Origin: Pelobates cultripes
Taxonomy: Eukaryota; Chordata; Amphibia; Anura; Pelobatidae
Direction: 5' to 3'
Assembly: GCA_933207985.1 (NCBI GenBank)
Contig: OW240914.1
Coordinates: 132,610,297 to 132,674,296 of the forward strand
DNA: 64,000 nucleotides
Shown in pieces: positions 10,393-21,284 of the stretch. Each line of letters begins with the position of its first letter. Positions within the stretch are counted from its first letter, which is position 1. Under the pieces are notes generated by a model. That model saw nothing but the letters and a program-made list of their open reading frames with translations. It did not search any database and had not been told where the DNA came from. The translations under genes and the position numbers were made by a program.

Positions 10393-13205
10393 GTGATAAA
10401 ACATCAATCCAATTGTCCCCCAAAACAAGGACAGAAGGTGCCTGTAGCAAGTGTGTTAAAAAATGATAAGCTTAGAGTCATGTCTACAAATGCTCGCAGT
10501 TTAGGGAATAAGATCCATGAACTTGTGGCAATAATGGCAACTGATAGTGTAGATTTAGTCGCTGTTACTGAGACATGGTACAATGAGAAAAATGACTGGG
10601 ACATAGCAATACCAGGGTACTCTTTATATAGAAAAGATAGGGAAGGCAAGAAAGGGGGAGGGGTGGCCTTGTATGTGAAGGATAGCATAAAATCTAGCCT
10701 AATAAAAGTTAGTGAGGCAAACATAGAGTCCGTTTGGGCTACGTTAGAATTTGGTAATCACACAGTAACTCATGTAGGTGTGATTTATAGGCCCCCAGGA
10801 CAAATTGAAGAGTTAGATAATCTACAAGTTGAGGAAATAGCTAAAATGACAATGAAGGGGGAAGTTATCATCATGGGTGACTTTAATATTCCTGATGTAA
10901 ATTGGAAAACAAAATTAGCTACTTGTGCCAGGAGCACATATATTCTAAACTCCCTACTGGGATTGTCTCTAAAACAAGTTGTTGAGGAGCCAACTCGTAA
11001 AGAGGCCATACTAGATTTAGTGTTAACAAATGGAGATTTGGTATCAGATGTTACTATAGGTGAAAGTTTAGGATCCAGTGATCATCAGTCAGTGTGGTTT
11101 AATATAAGAACAGTGACTGAGTCACACCACACAAAAACAAAAGTTTTAGACTTTAGAAAAACAGACTTTTCTAAAATTAGAATATGGGTAGAGGAGTCAT
11201 TATCAGACTGGAGCAATTTAAATGGAGTCCAAGAGAAATGGGATTATTTAAAAGTTGCACTATTGAAGGCAACAGAAAATTGCATTAGGCTTGTCAGTAA
11301 AAGCAAAAAATTCAAGAAACCACTGTGGTACTCCGCAGATGTGGCCAAAATAGTTAAAAACAAAAAGTTAGCATTTAGGAATTATAAAAAAACCAGAGTG
11401 AGGAAGACAAAATGATCTATAAGATTAAGCAGAAAGAGGCTAAGCAAGTTATAAGAGCTTCCAAATCACACACAGAAGAGAAAATAGCACAGTCAGTAAA
11501 AAAGGGGGATAAAACATTTTTTAGATACATAAATGAGAAAAGAAAAGTAAAACAAGGATTAGTTAGATTAAAAACAAAAGAAGGAAGGTATGTAGAAGAG
11601 GATAAAGGTCTAGCTGACTGCCTCAATGAATATTTTTGTTCTGTATTTACAGATGAAAATGAAGGAAAGGGACCTCAGTTGAGAAAAAGGATAAATGAGT
11701 CATTTATTACACGTGAGTTTACAGAGGAAGAGGTTCTATTTCAACTGTCAAAAGTAAAGACAAATAAGTCAATGGGACCTGATGGAATACACCCAAAGCT
11801 ATTAAAAGAGCTTAGTGGTGTACTAGCAAAACCATTAACAGATTTATTTAACCAATCATTGTTAACAGGAGTAGTCCCAGAAGATTGGAAGTTAGCGAAT
11901 GTTGTGCCCATTTACAAGAAAGGTAATAGGGAGGAGTCGGGCAACTATAGGCCAGTAAGCCTTACTTCAGTAGTGGGGAAAGTGATGGAAACCATGTTAA
12001 AGGATAGGATTGATGAACATCTAAAAACACATGGATTTCAAGATCAGAGACAACATGGGTTTACTTCAGGGAGATCATGCCAAACTAATCTTATTGATTT
12101 TCTTGAGTGGGTAACTAAAATAATAGTTTGCTTACCTAGATTTCAGTAAGGCTTTTGACACTGTTGCACATAGAAGGCTTATCAATAAACTGCAATCTTT
12201 AAGTTTGGATTCCAATATTGTTGAATGGGTAAGGCAGTGGCTGAGTGACAGGCAACAGAGGGTTGTAGTTAATGGAATATATTCGAAGCTTGGACTTGTC
12301 ACCAGTGGGGTACCTCAGGGATCTGTACTTGGACCCATTCTCTTTAATATTTTTATTAGTGATATTGCAGAAGGTCTTGATGGTAAGGTATGTCTTTTTG
12401 CTGATGATACTAAGATATGTAACAGGGTTGATGTTCCAGGAGGGATAAGCCAAATGACAAATGATTTAGGTAAACTAGAAAAATGGTCAGAATTGTGGCA
12501 ACTGACATTTAATGTGGATAAGTGCAAGATAATGCATCTTGGACGTAAAAACCCAAGGGCAGAGTACAGAATATTTGATAGAGTCTAACCTCAACATATG
12601 AGGAAAGGGATTTAGGGGTGATTATTTCTGATGACTTAAAGGTAGGCAGACAATGTAATAGAGCAGCAGGAAATGCTAGCAGAATGCTTGGTTGTATAGG
12701 GAGAGGTATTAGCAGTAGAAAGAGGGAAGTGCTCATGCCATTGTACAGAACACTGGTGAGACCTCACTTGGAGTATTGTACACAGTACTGGAGACCGTAT
12801 CTTCAGAAGGATATTGATACCTTAGAGAGGGTTCAGAGAAGGGCTACTAAACTGGTTCATGGATTGCGGGATAAAACTTACCAGGAAAGGTTAAAGGATC
12901 TTAACATGTATAGCTTGGAGGAAAGACGAGACAGGGGGGATATGATAGAAACATTTAAATATATAAAGGGAATCAACACAGTAAAGGAGGAGACTATATT
13001 TAAAAGAAGAAAAACTACCACAACAAGAGGACATAGTCTTAAATTAGAGGGACAAAGGTTTAAAAATAATATCAGGAAGTATTACTTTACTGAGAGGGTA
13101 GTGGATGCATGGAATAGCCTTCCAGCTGAAGTGGTAGAGGTTAACACAGTAAAGGAGTTTAAGCATGCATGGGATAGGCATAAGGCTATCCTAACTATAA
13201 GATAA
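10393..13205 (+). pseudogene. CR1 ORF2 (endonuclease-reverse transcriptase), three frame breaks
   Basis: Part 1 (10393-11415, 340 codons) is an APE-type endonuclease: STNARSLGNKIHEL, the metal-binding Glu in TETWYN, YRPPG, GDFNIPDVNW and the C-terminal SDHQSV. Part 2 (11412-12149) holds the linker and the first RT blocks (KLANVVPIYKKGN, NYRPVSLTSVVGKVM). Part 3 (about 12143-12588) has LDFSKAFDT, SGVPQGSVLGPILFNIF and FADDTK (catalytic Asp pair). Part 4 (12618-13205) is the CR1 C-terminal region with PHLEYCTQYWRPY and VVDAWNSLPAEVV. Breaks lie near 11400, 12125 (shared with the copy at 9125-9155) and 12588 (one base shorter than the other copy). All catalytic boxes survive, so it decayed recently or was copied by another element's enzyme. 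Confidence 0.9.
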
Positions 13206-13304
13206 GACTAGGGACTAATAAAAGTATTTAGAAAATTGGGCAGACTAGATGGGCTGAATGGTTCTTATCTGCCATCACATTCTATGTTTCTATGTTTCTA
13301 TGTC

Positions 13305-13550
13305 ACATGCTGCACTGGCCAATCACAGCCATGCCATTAGTAGGCATGGCTGTGATGGCTTCTAAGGGCACATGAGTCAAACGCTTGTTGATTGGCTGCC
13401 CTGCAGCCTTTCAAAACGCATCATTAAATCGACGAACACCGAACTCCAACCCGAACATACAGTGATATGTCCGTGTTCGGGTACGGGGTACAAAAAACAT
13501 AATGTTCGTTACAAACTCAAACTTTGCGGTTCACTCAACTCTATTGGTAA
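13305..13550. repeat. Dispersed frog repeat with cgaacac/gttcggg words
   Basis: It contains a hairpin (caatcacagccatgcc / ggcatggctgtgatgg, 13319-13356) and a second part with cgaacaccgaactccaaccc, gtgttcggg and cactcaactcta at its end. The same gttcggg...gttgagt signature occurs at 15544-15576 and 62307-62420, so this is one dispersed family, seemingly a non-autonomous DNA element. No target duplication was resolved. Confidence 0.5.
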
Positions 13551-14140
13551 TGGGACTGAAATGATGAATGTATATTGTTGCACAGCTGTAAAAAACAAAT
13601 TATGTTATTTTGTTTAAGTTCTATCAGTGTGTTCTTCACTTGATGAGCTCAGCCAATTCAATGCTTTCCCATAGGAAAGCATTGGGAGGCTATTGTGTAT
13701 GTGTGGCAAAAAGCTGTGCGGCCAAACAGCATCTTTATGGGGAGCGTTCAGCGCCTTCATGCAGACCCAATCTAATACATTGCCCCTCCTCCCATTCTGG
13801 CCGGGGTGGCAAGAATCAGGAAATATTTTTCTTGTCTTGCGGCTGGTTGCAGCCACAGCTGAAAGTGGCTTCATGGAATGCAGGACGCATGTTTGACATG
13901 CTTGCTTTAAGCAGATAATACATGCTCTTGATTTGTAATATGTGATTTCCTTGTGATTGACTTTCAGGAGGATCATAGTTCCATCAATGTATCATTTGGA
14001 TGATGGTAGTATTGAAGGAGCAGCTGGCTAAGACTGTAGGTCAGTCTATAGTGAGGGTTCTTCACAGATTTATGGAGTTCTTCTTGTGGCAAGCATGCCT
14101 TCCTTGCTATGACAGCACATTGGTGACTGCTCATGGTGAC
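13550..14140. other. Non-coding stretch with MITE-like fragments
   Basis: 13638-13760 resembles the hairpin repeat of 1276-1400 (gctcagccaattcaatgctttccc, then an inverted ataggaaagcattg). 13860-13910 has the gtttgacatgcttg words seen at 17058 and 25545. No open frame of note and no gene recognised. Confidence 0.45.
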
Positions 14141-14415
14141 TGATGCTCCCCCCCCCGGCCCCCACCCCTGAGCAGTGGGTGGGGACCATAAATAAAAATT
14201 GGGGGTGGGGGGGACCTACTGCCCTCCCCCCCGGGCCCCACCCCTGAGCGGTGGGTGGGGGCCATAAATAAAAATTGGGGGGGGGACACCTACTGTCCTC
14301 CCCCCCCGGCCCCCACCCCTGAGCGGTGGGTAGGGGCCATAAATAAAAATGGGGGGGGACCTACTGTCCCCCCCCCCCTGCCCCCACCCCTGAGAGGTGG
14401 GTGGAGGCCATAAAT
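14140..14415. repeat. GC-rich minisatellite (inverted relative to 9585-9935)
   Basis: About four units of 65-70 bases, each with ggcccccacccctgagcggtgggtgggggcc and a cataaataaaaattggggg spacer. C and G runs of seven to nine bases make it prone to unusual DNA structure and to assembly error. Confidence 0.85.
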
Positions 14416-14420
14416 AAAGA

Positions 14421-14700
14421 AAAGAACTTTCCCACGCTGTGTAAAATTACACAGGGCACTCTGATTGGTTAGCTTGAAATCCAACCAATCAGAGTTCTGT
14501 GTCATTTTACACAGCGTGGGAAAGTTCTTTGGAATTTTCCCACGCTGTGTAAAATGACACAGAGCACTCTGATTGCTGGATTTCAAGCCAACCAATCAGA
14601 GTGCTGTGACAGGTAAATGTAGAGACTTACCTGTCAGTCTCTTCATTTACCTGTCAGAGCACTCTGATTGGATGGCAGGGTGGGGCAAGGCTTTATAAGC
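14421..14700 (+). promoter_or_regulatory. Palindrome with CCAAT boxes and a TATA-like site
   Basis: A near-perfect palindrome of about 110 bases (14421-14530; arms aaagaactttcccacgctgtg and its complement) carries attgg/ccaat boxes on both strands. A second, partial copy follows (14533-14612). Further ccaatc (about 14592) and gattgg (14666-14671) precede tttataag at 14692-14699 by about 20 bases. The arrangement looks like a compact Pol II promoter carried by a repeat. No supported gene lies downstream, so the regulatory reading is inference from motifs alone. Confidence 0.35.
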
Positions 14701-15335
14701 CTCCCCCGCCCTGCAGAGCTCAGTCTGTGTGGAGCCTTCCATGGGTGAAAATTGTGTTTTGTTTTTTTTTTTGTTTTTTAAGTACGTCGGTTATTATGGA
14801 TTTTTATTTGGCCTTTTTTGGGGCTGAAAAAAGAAAAGTTTAGAAGAAAGAAGACATCAAATTGTAACAAATGCAGAAAGATAAATCCTGCGCTCACTTC
14901 CATCACTACTGGGTGGCAGCAAAGACTACAGTACACATCAGCCCCAATATATAGTAAAAAACAAAGAAAAACAAGTTACCTGCGCTCTCTACTTAATCCC
15001 TATGTATTTTTAAACAAATGGAGTTTTTTTAGTTACCTCCAATTGCCATGAGAGGATAAGCCCACCTGCCAACGTCAAGGCAGACCCCTCCCTCCCCCCC
15101 CAGGTGGGTCCTAACTAACCATTCACCTTGCTTCCTTGAGCTTCTGGCAAAGATCTCTAATGAGACAGAAAAGGGTATTTTTTTATATACACCCCTATAT
15201 ATTATATAAGAAAAAATGGTAAGTCTATTTTTTTTTTTTTTTTTACAGGTATTTAGATAAGGGTCCCCCCTCATTATTTTTAGGTTGGGGTTACTAGGGG
15301 TTTGGGGACCCCTAGTCACCTAGGCAGGGTTCAAT
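14700..15335. other. Non-coding stretch downstream of the CCAAT/TATA cluster
   Basis: T-rich tracts (14757-14780, 15219-15244) and no gene. If the upstream cluster is a promoter, a transcript would start near 14725, but no open frame with family similarity follows. Confidence 0.5.
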
Positions 15336-15580
15336 TTTTATTTAGGGGCCCCACACGCTGCTCAGGGGTGGGGGCCGGTGGGAGGACTGTAGATCCCCCC
15401 CCTTATTGTTATTTAGTTCCCCCACCCACCATGCAGGGGTGGGGGCCGTGGGTGACATTAAGTCCCCCCCCATTTTTTATTTATGGCCCCCACCCACCAC
15501 TCAGGGGTGGGGGCCGGGGGGAGGACAGTAGGAACCTGCCGGACCCGAACATCCAGGTGTCCGCTCAACTCTAATTACCA
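15335..15580. repeat. GC-rich minisatellite plus end of a gttcggg-type repeat
   Basis: About three units of the ggcccccaccc / gggtgggggcc family (15348-15530). 15544-15576 (acccgaacatccaggtgtcc ... ctcaactcta) is the end of the dispersed family also present at 62307-62420. Confidence 0.75.
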
Positions 15581-15737
15581 AACATTTCTTAATATGTCAA
15601 GATAGTTGGACTGAAAGTTTGGTTATATGCAAATGCAAGATTCCTTAAAATAAATTTGCTCTTCTGTTTACTTTGAAGCCCTTCAAGCGTGAGGACATTG
15701 AGTGTCAGTTAGGCAACTTTTTTTATAATGTTCTTTT

Positions 15738-16950
15738 TGGGGATCGACCGATATTGATTTTTTTTAGAGCTGATACCGATAATCTGTGAAATTTCAGGCC
15801 GATAGCCGATAACTTACCGATATTGTGTACATTTACCATTTTGAAAAAATAAACAATTTCTAAACAAATCTGCTGTTAACTGAACAATTTTATTATTTTA
15901 TTTCTTTTGCAAATCTTTTTTTTTTATTAAGGTAAATGCACAAAATAGCACAGTCCGAATTTTTTATGTTTTTAAGAATATATGTGTGTGCAGTGGATAC
16001 AGTGAGAGTATTTGATTATTGAATGCTGTGTGTGTTTGTGTAGTGTGTGTTTAGTGAATGTGGTGTGTGTTTGTGTAGTGTGTGTTTAGTGAATGTGGTG
16101 TGTGTTTGTGTAGTGTGTGTATAGTGGGTGCAGTGTGTTTGTGTTTGTGTAGTGGATGCAGTGTGTGTGTTTGTGTAGTGTGTGTTTAGTGAATGTGGTG
16201 TGTGTTTGTGTAGTGTGTGTATAGTGGATGCAGTGTGTTTGTGTAATGTCCGTTTGTGTAATGTCCGTTTGTGCAGTGAGTGTTTGTGTAGGTATGTAAT
16301 ATGTGTAAAATGGGAGTGGGGCATTTTTATTTTTTTCAACTTCAAAAAAAAAAAAAATCAGTTATTTTTTTTAAATTTTGTTTTAGTCCCCCCTCCCTGC
16401 CCAGGTAAGAAGCAGGAAGGGGGGGACTAAAACAAAATGTAAAAAAAATAACTATTTTTTTTTAAAAAGTAAAAAAAAAAAGAAAAATTCCCCCCCGTCC
16501 CATTTTACACATATTACATACCTACACAAACACTCACTGCACAAACGGACATTACACAAAAAAAATATGGCATTCCTTGGGGGGGCCCCTGGCAGTCCTT
16601 GGGGGCCCAGCACATGCTTACTTACCTTCCCAGCAGCTCCCTTTAGCTCCCCTTTCTAACTCTCGCGGCCTGTGTGCCACGCGGAGAGTTGCCATGGTAA
16701 CCCGTGGCAACACTCTGACGGCCACGGGACTCGCGAGATTTAGACAGTGGAGCTGAAGGGAGCTGCTGGGAAGGTAAGTAAGAGTGTGCTGGGCCCGCCA
16801 GGACCGCTGCAGGGCCTCCCCGTACCCCGATGTCTGCCCTGGTCTGCATTATCGGCATTATCAGTATCTTTATAGGCCGATACCGATATTGCTGAAAATA
16901 CAGAAAATCTGCCGATAATATCGGGCAGACCGATAATTGGTGGATCCCTA
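15738..16950. mobile_element. hAT-type non-autonomous DNA transposon
   Basis: The ends read tggggatcgaccgata and, reversed, tagggatccaccaatta, with further ccgatatt/ccgata words just inside both ends. It is flanked by an exact 8-base direct repeat gttctttt (15730-15737 and 16951-16958), the target duplication length of hAT elements. No transposase is encoded. Inside are a tgtgtttgtgtagtg tandem (16025-16240), a fold-back (16242-16560) and an inverted pair (16619-16790). The right part of this element is also present in duplication copy B (24957-25435), so the duplication breakpoint lies inside it. Confidence 0.8.
16242..16560. repeat. Large fold-back inside the hAT element
   Basis: The left arm (tgtgtaatgtccgtttgtg, tacctaca-type words, ttttgttttagtccccc) pairs with the right arm (gggggactaaaacaaaa, acacatattacatacctaca, aaacggacattacaca). 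The centre is near 16405 at ccctgcccaggtaagaagcagg. The arms are long A/T runs plus unique words, so the palindrome is real and not only homopolymer pairing. Confidence 0.7.
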
Positions 16951-16959
16951 GTTCTTTTC

Positions 16960-18690
16960 TAAATAAACCTACGTTTCTTTGAAAACTGAAATTTGTATGT
17001 TTTTGCAGCCCACATAAACGTAAACCTTGTTTATTTGGCCCCTCTTAGCCTTTGAGTTTGACATGCTTGGCTTAAAGGATTCCCCCTATATCATGGAAGA
17101 AGTTCCGCCTACAAAGATCAGCTGGTAGGTGCATGATTTTGTTAGCCTGCTCTTTTGACATGGACCTGAAATGAAATCCAACAAAATGTACAAGTGTGTG
17201 CTGGTGGCCACATTCCTGGGAACATGAGACTTGGGACTCTGACTGCTCTGCAGGGCGAAGGTAGTAGGTGGGCAAATGGTTAGGATAGTGTATGTGTTAT
17301 GGGTAGTGCAGGGTTATCACTGAGACATTTGCTGAGAATTAAAAGTGAATTTAAAACAGTAGGTAAATTCTGTTTTCAGTTTGGCTATATTGGTCTTAAA
17401 CTTAAAATTTTTGTTTACGTTCATTTTTAATTCCCAGCAGTTCTCACTTTAGTGAATAACCCTGGAAGTATTAAAATAGGTTAAGCGTTAATGTATGTTT
17501 TATGGTATGTAGTGAGAAGTTAGTATTAAGGTATTACAGGGGATACTGAGTAGTGTTAGTGAAATGTAGTGTAATTGTTAATGGCTTGTAAGTATGAATT
17601 TGTCTGTTTGGGCAGCACTGGGACATACAGTACTGTATATCTCAGGTATTCATGGTAAGTGAGGTTTACAATTCCAGGGAGCTGCACTTGGAAATGTAAC
17701 CCTCACTTTCATCAGGTGGCTTGAACACATATCTTCTGGTTCTAACAGTGGTTACAGCCACACAGAGTTCATCTACACAGTGATTCACAATGTTTATTCC
17801 CTCTTTATTATGGGGAAAAATTCCATGGATGATGTCAACATCTATGCAGTATGGAATTCTTAAACATGTGTTGTTTTTTTGTTGTTGAAATAATGACTTA
17901 GATACAATTAAATGTTACCCTGGTAAGTTTTATTTGAGAAACCACTGAATATCGCTACATATCCCTTACTTATGGTAAATAGATAAATGTACACAATAAA
18001 TATAGAGGTCAGAGTAACTTTTATAATAATAATAAATTCACAGCAAATACACTCATTTACCATCGGATTCTTTAATCAGGATACGGCTTCAGGAGACTAT
18101 TTGCATTTCACTTTTTTTATTCTTGTTTATCAATTTTTACATTTTATAAGAGTATTGTACAGTATTAAGCAGTACAAAGTAATAAAGACATGTAATAGAA
18201 CATAAATACAATATAACATGTGGTTAGAAGCAGAACTGCATCCATCTGAGGTATTGTATGTATCAGGTTCTGAAAAGAAAAGCATTGGATACATGATTGT
18301 CTATTCATGACCAATTTAATAAAACAAAATTAGAATTTGTGAAGAAGTACTAATAGAAACAGTCTAACATTAATAGGAATTCAGATTACATTTTAATAAC
18401 AAGTGTTTCAAAGTAGTGTCAAAGCATGATACTATATATGTAGTTTATCAAGTCACATCAAAGTGAACAAAGTTTCACATTTAGCAATCCCTACAAGGTG
18501 GGATGGGAAATAGTCAGTAAGGTACATGTGAAGGGGCGAGGGCAAGATGGGATATTCCTGCCCATCACTGGAGTTGTGCCCCCTTAAATGGGTATTGGAA
18601 ATTTGAAGAGCCAGGGGTACCAAATTTGATTGAAATGCTTCGTAGTGTCATTATCAAAGCAGCATTTCATTTTTAACATATATTATTTTT
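16960..18690. other. Non-coding part of duplication copy A, 3' of the receptor gene
   Basis: Single-copy-looking AT-rich sequence shared with 25440-27749. It has no recognisable coding exon. 17010-17070 carries the gcccacataaacgtaaac...gtttgacatgcttgg repeat. The receptor gene's 3' untranslated region must start at 18690 and run leftwards; I could not pick a convincing polyadenylation site. Confidence 0.55.
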
Positions 18691-19620
18691 TCAGTTTTTA
18701 TCTGTATGCCTGTATTCCACAATCCTATTCAGAGCCTTCTTAACCTCTTTATTCCTTAAACTGTAGACAAAAGGATTTACCATGGGAGTCACAACTGTAT
18801 ACAGAACAGAGAATATTGGATCCTGTTCTTCTGAATGATCCAAGGAGGGTCTCATGTACACCCATAGTACTGTACCATAGAACATGATAATGACTATGAA
18901 ATGTGAGGTACATGTGGAAAAGCTTTTCATTCTACCATTTTTAGATCGAATATATAAAAGACTTGAGATTATTTTTGTATAAGATGCTACAATTAGCAAA
19001 AATGGAAATAGTCCAAAAACCAGTGCCTCTCCAAAAATAACAATGTGGAATTTTACCTCGGTATGGGATATTTTTGCAACAGCTTTAACCTCACAAAAGA
19101 AATTATTTATCTTATTTGAAAAGAAAGATAATTTTATAGCAAAAGTTATAAAAAAACTTGCATTCATGCATGCAAATATCCAGGTGCTTGACAGGAACAG
19201 GATACATTTTTTCACAGTCATAATAAAAGTATAATGTAAAGGATAACATATAGCAACATAACGATCATATGCCATGATGGACAGCAAAAGAACCTCTGTT
19301 CCACCCATAAATATGAAAAAGTACATCTGGATAAAGCAATGTATGAAGGATATAGAGTTGTTTCCAGTTAACAAAATATCAAGCAGTTTAGATAGCGTGA
19401 TAGTAGTAAAAGAAGCATCTGCACATGACAGATTACAGAGAAAGATGTACATTGGAGTGTGTAAGTGAACATCAATAAATATTACTGTAATAATAACAAC
19501 ATTTCCTAACACAGCAATCAAGTACATTGAGAAAAAGCCAGCAAACAGAAATGGTTGTGTCTCTCCTTTATTGAAAAATGCTAAAATATACAAGTTCTTA
19601 AAGGTTGTTTGGTTATCCAT
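18691..19620 (-). CDS. Olfactory receptor, copy A (309 aa, intact)
   Basis: A seven-transmembrane odorant receptor (rhodopsin-like GPCR) expected in the cilia of olfactory neurons, coupling to the olfactory G protein. Visible family marks: N-glycosylation site NQT at residue 3, GN in TM1 (39-40), PMYIFLCNLSCADA at TM2 (56-69), C95 at the start of TM3, MAYDRYVAICYPLHY (116-130), SY (213-214), KSFSTCTSHF (232-241) before TM6, and PMVNPFVYSLRNKEVKKAL (279-297) in TM7 and tail. The length of 309 residues is normal and there is no frame break. The coding region is one exon, as usual for the family. A splice acceptor lies 15 bases upstream of the start and a noncoding exon at 20601-20645. It differs from copy B at 8 residues. 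The odorant is unknown. Confidence 0.96.
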   Translation of the reverse strand: MDNQTTFKNLYILAFFNKGETQPFLFAGFFSMYLIAVLGNVVIITVIFIDVHLHTPMYIFLCNLSCADASFTTITLSKLLDILLTGNNSISFIHCFIQMYFFIFMGGTEVLLLSIMAYDRYVAICYPLHYTFIMTVKKCILFLSSTWIFACMNASFFITFAIKLSFFSNKINNFFCEVKAVAKISHTEVKFHIVIFGEALVFGLFPFLLIVASYTKIISSLLYIRSKNGRMKSFSTCTSHFIVIIMFYGTVLWVYMRPSLDHSEEQDPIFSVLYTVVTPMVNPFVYSLRNKEVKKALNRIVEYRHTDKN

Positions 19621-19634
19621 TAGGCTGTTGCCAT
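19620..19634 (-). promoter_or_regulatory. Four-codon upstream ORF overlapping the start (copy A)
   Basis: Directly after the predicted splice acceptor the minus strand reads ATGGCAACAGCCTAATG. A four-codon ORF (M-A-T-A-stop) ends in TAA whose last A is the first base of the receptor ATG. The 5' exon has no other ATG, so in the spliced transcript this uORF comes first. Such a stop-start overlap is a known arrangement for reinitiation or repression. Function here is inference. Confidence 0.6.
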
Positions 19635-20600
19635 TCTACAAGTGAAAAATACAGATGAAAAGATGAGAGATACTGGAATATTTGTTAAAAAATAATGTAT
19701 AAATATTAAATTCTACTACTAATCTTAAATTAGAAAAGCTAAGCAGCAAGTTAACAATATCCCTACATTAGTATATACTGCATTACAAACCATTCATAAC
19801 AAGACATTTGATGTTTTTAAGCAATTTATTTATAGAAATGTTACTTATCTTATTTTAAAAGTAATTAAATGCTTTTAATATATCAGCAGAGGTTGAAACA
19901 TTGCAACATCTCCCATAAAACTGCCTTATTTACACACCTTGAGTGCATGTACAATCTTGGTCCTTCTAGTACTGACCTCTCTAACCAGTCTCAGGTCCAG
20001 CTAAGCACCTTGTTTGTGGAGGGAGTGCAGGAGACCCCTTGTTCCTACAGTGCTATATAATGTCTGTCTATCTATTTATCTATATACGTCTTAATTCACC
20101 TCAAATTATCATATAAGAATATAAGAAAGAAGAAAATTATTTCAACTTACCCATAAAAAAGAAGACTGGGCAGCTATGCAATCCATACTGGATTCTAATA
20201 TTGCTGACAATCTATGGGAGGCTTCAGACACACATTTTAAAACATTACCTATTGCCCTCCTTAAATGAACTAATTGTAAAAGGATCAGGGTGCTTGGTCA
20301 CAAATTTTGTATCCACACCTGAACCTTTTACTAAGTAAGTATAATATTTGTGCAAAAAGAAATCTGTTGTGGAACATTTAAACAGGTGGTACATTTTAGT
20401 TCAGTTTGGTTGTATTTATTCATCAACTGTAAACATCATTATTTTGGTAAATATTGTGAAAACATAGCTATTTTATAATATTTGAAACCCTTCTCACTTC
20501 AATAAATATAGCAATCACGTTTTAAAATCTGTTACACTACATTGTACAAGCCTTATTTCACCCATTTTTCAATTCATCTTTAAGAGAAAGTACAGCTTAC

Positions 20601-20645
20601 CTTTGGAGTGATGTGCACAATATCCCAGCTTTTCTGTCTTTGGCT
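20601..20645 (-). other. 5' noncoding exon of olfactory receptor A
   Basis: On the minus strand a pyrimidine tract and AG (CTTCTTCTTCAG) are followed by 45 bases starting AGCCAAAGACAG and ending CTCCAAAG, then the donor GTAAGC. The exon and both splice sites are conserved in copy B (29631-29675) and copy C (46716-46760). It would splice over about 960 bases to the acceptor TTTTTCACTTGTAG at 19636-19650. The acceptor in front implies at least one more exon upstream, not identified. Confidence 0.65.
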
Positions 20646-21284
20646 CTGAAGAAGAAGCAAATGAGTTTATAAACACTACAAACACGTGTCACTTTTAAGC
20701 TCAGATGAATATTCCTTTAGGTGCAAGTGAAAAGTAAATTAAAGTCACTATTCTACTGTCCTGAGATTTGTTGGTAATCAAGATTTTAGTCTGAAAAACT
20801 TTATTGGCTTTTACCTTTAAAAGTACATTTTATTTACATAATTATTCAGTAAAGTGTGAATTGCTGGGAATTGAAAGCAGATTAAAAGTGCGTTTTCCAA
20901 TTTTGGCTAAATCAGCCATATTAAAAACTTTCAATTCTGTTTGCAGTTTGGCTATTTTGGCCTTAAATTTGAAATTCAATATAAATTTACCTTGTATTCC
21001 TAGCAATTCTTAAATTAATGAGTACTCTTGTAAGTAATACACCAACAATTTTATATACATTTCAGTAGTGCAGAACACGATGCAAAGAAAAATCAGGATG
21101 TCTTTATAATAAAATCTCACCTAAATAATTTAACTGTATTTGGCAAACATTATATTTCTGCCCTGTCCTGGGTGCTCGCTATATATAAGTAGCTATATCG
21201 TCATCAATTAGCTTGTTAAACATCAAAATTAGGCAGAGTCAGATCAGATAAATACTGTCTACTTGGGGCACAGGTTGAAGTGAC

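Larger units (their letters stand above)
10082..13304 (+). mobile_element. CR1-type LINE, nearly complete copy
   Basis: A plus-strand CR1 element: the end of ORF1 (esterase domain), a short spacer, ORF2 with endonuclease and reverse transcriptase, a short 3' untranslated region and a terminal octamer tail (tatgtttc repeats at 13283-13302). The ORF1 start and 5' untranslated region are missing. ORF2 carries three frame breaks. The 3' end words (gggcagactagatgggctga, ctgccatcacattctatg) also occur at 7996-8055 and 45280-45345, marking the same family. Confidence 0.9.

Noticed and set aside
14692..14699. A host gene starting after the TATA-like site
   Set aside because: No coding exon, splice pattern or conserved frame follows within 600 bases.
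16016..16345. His/Thr-rich open frame on the minus strand
   Set aside because: A translation of the tgtgtttgtgtagtg tandem inside the hAT element.
19043..19468. Plus-strand open frames opposite the olfactory receptors
   Set aside because: Antisense shadows of the receptor genes; the minus-strand frame has all family motifs.
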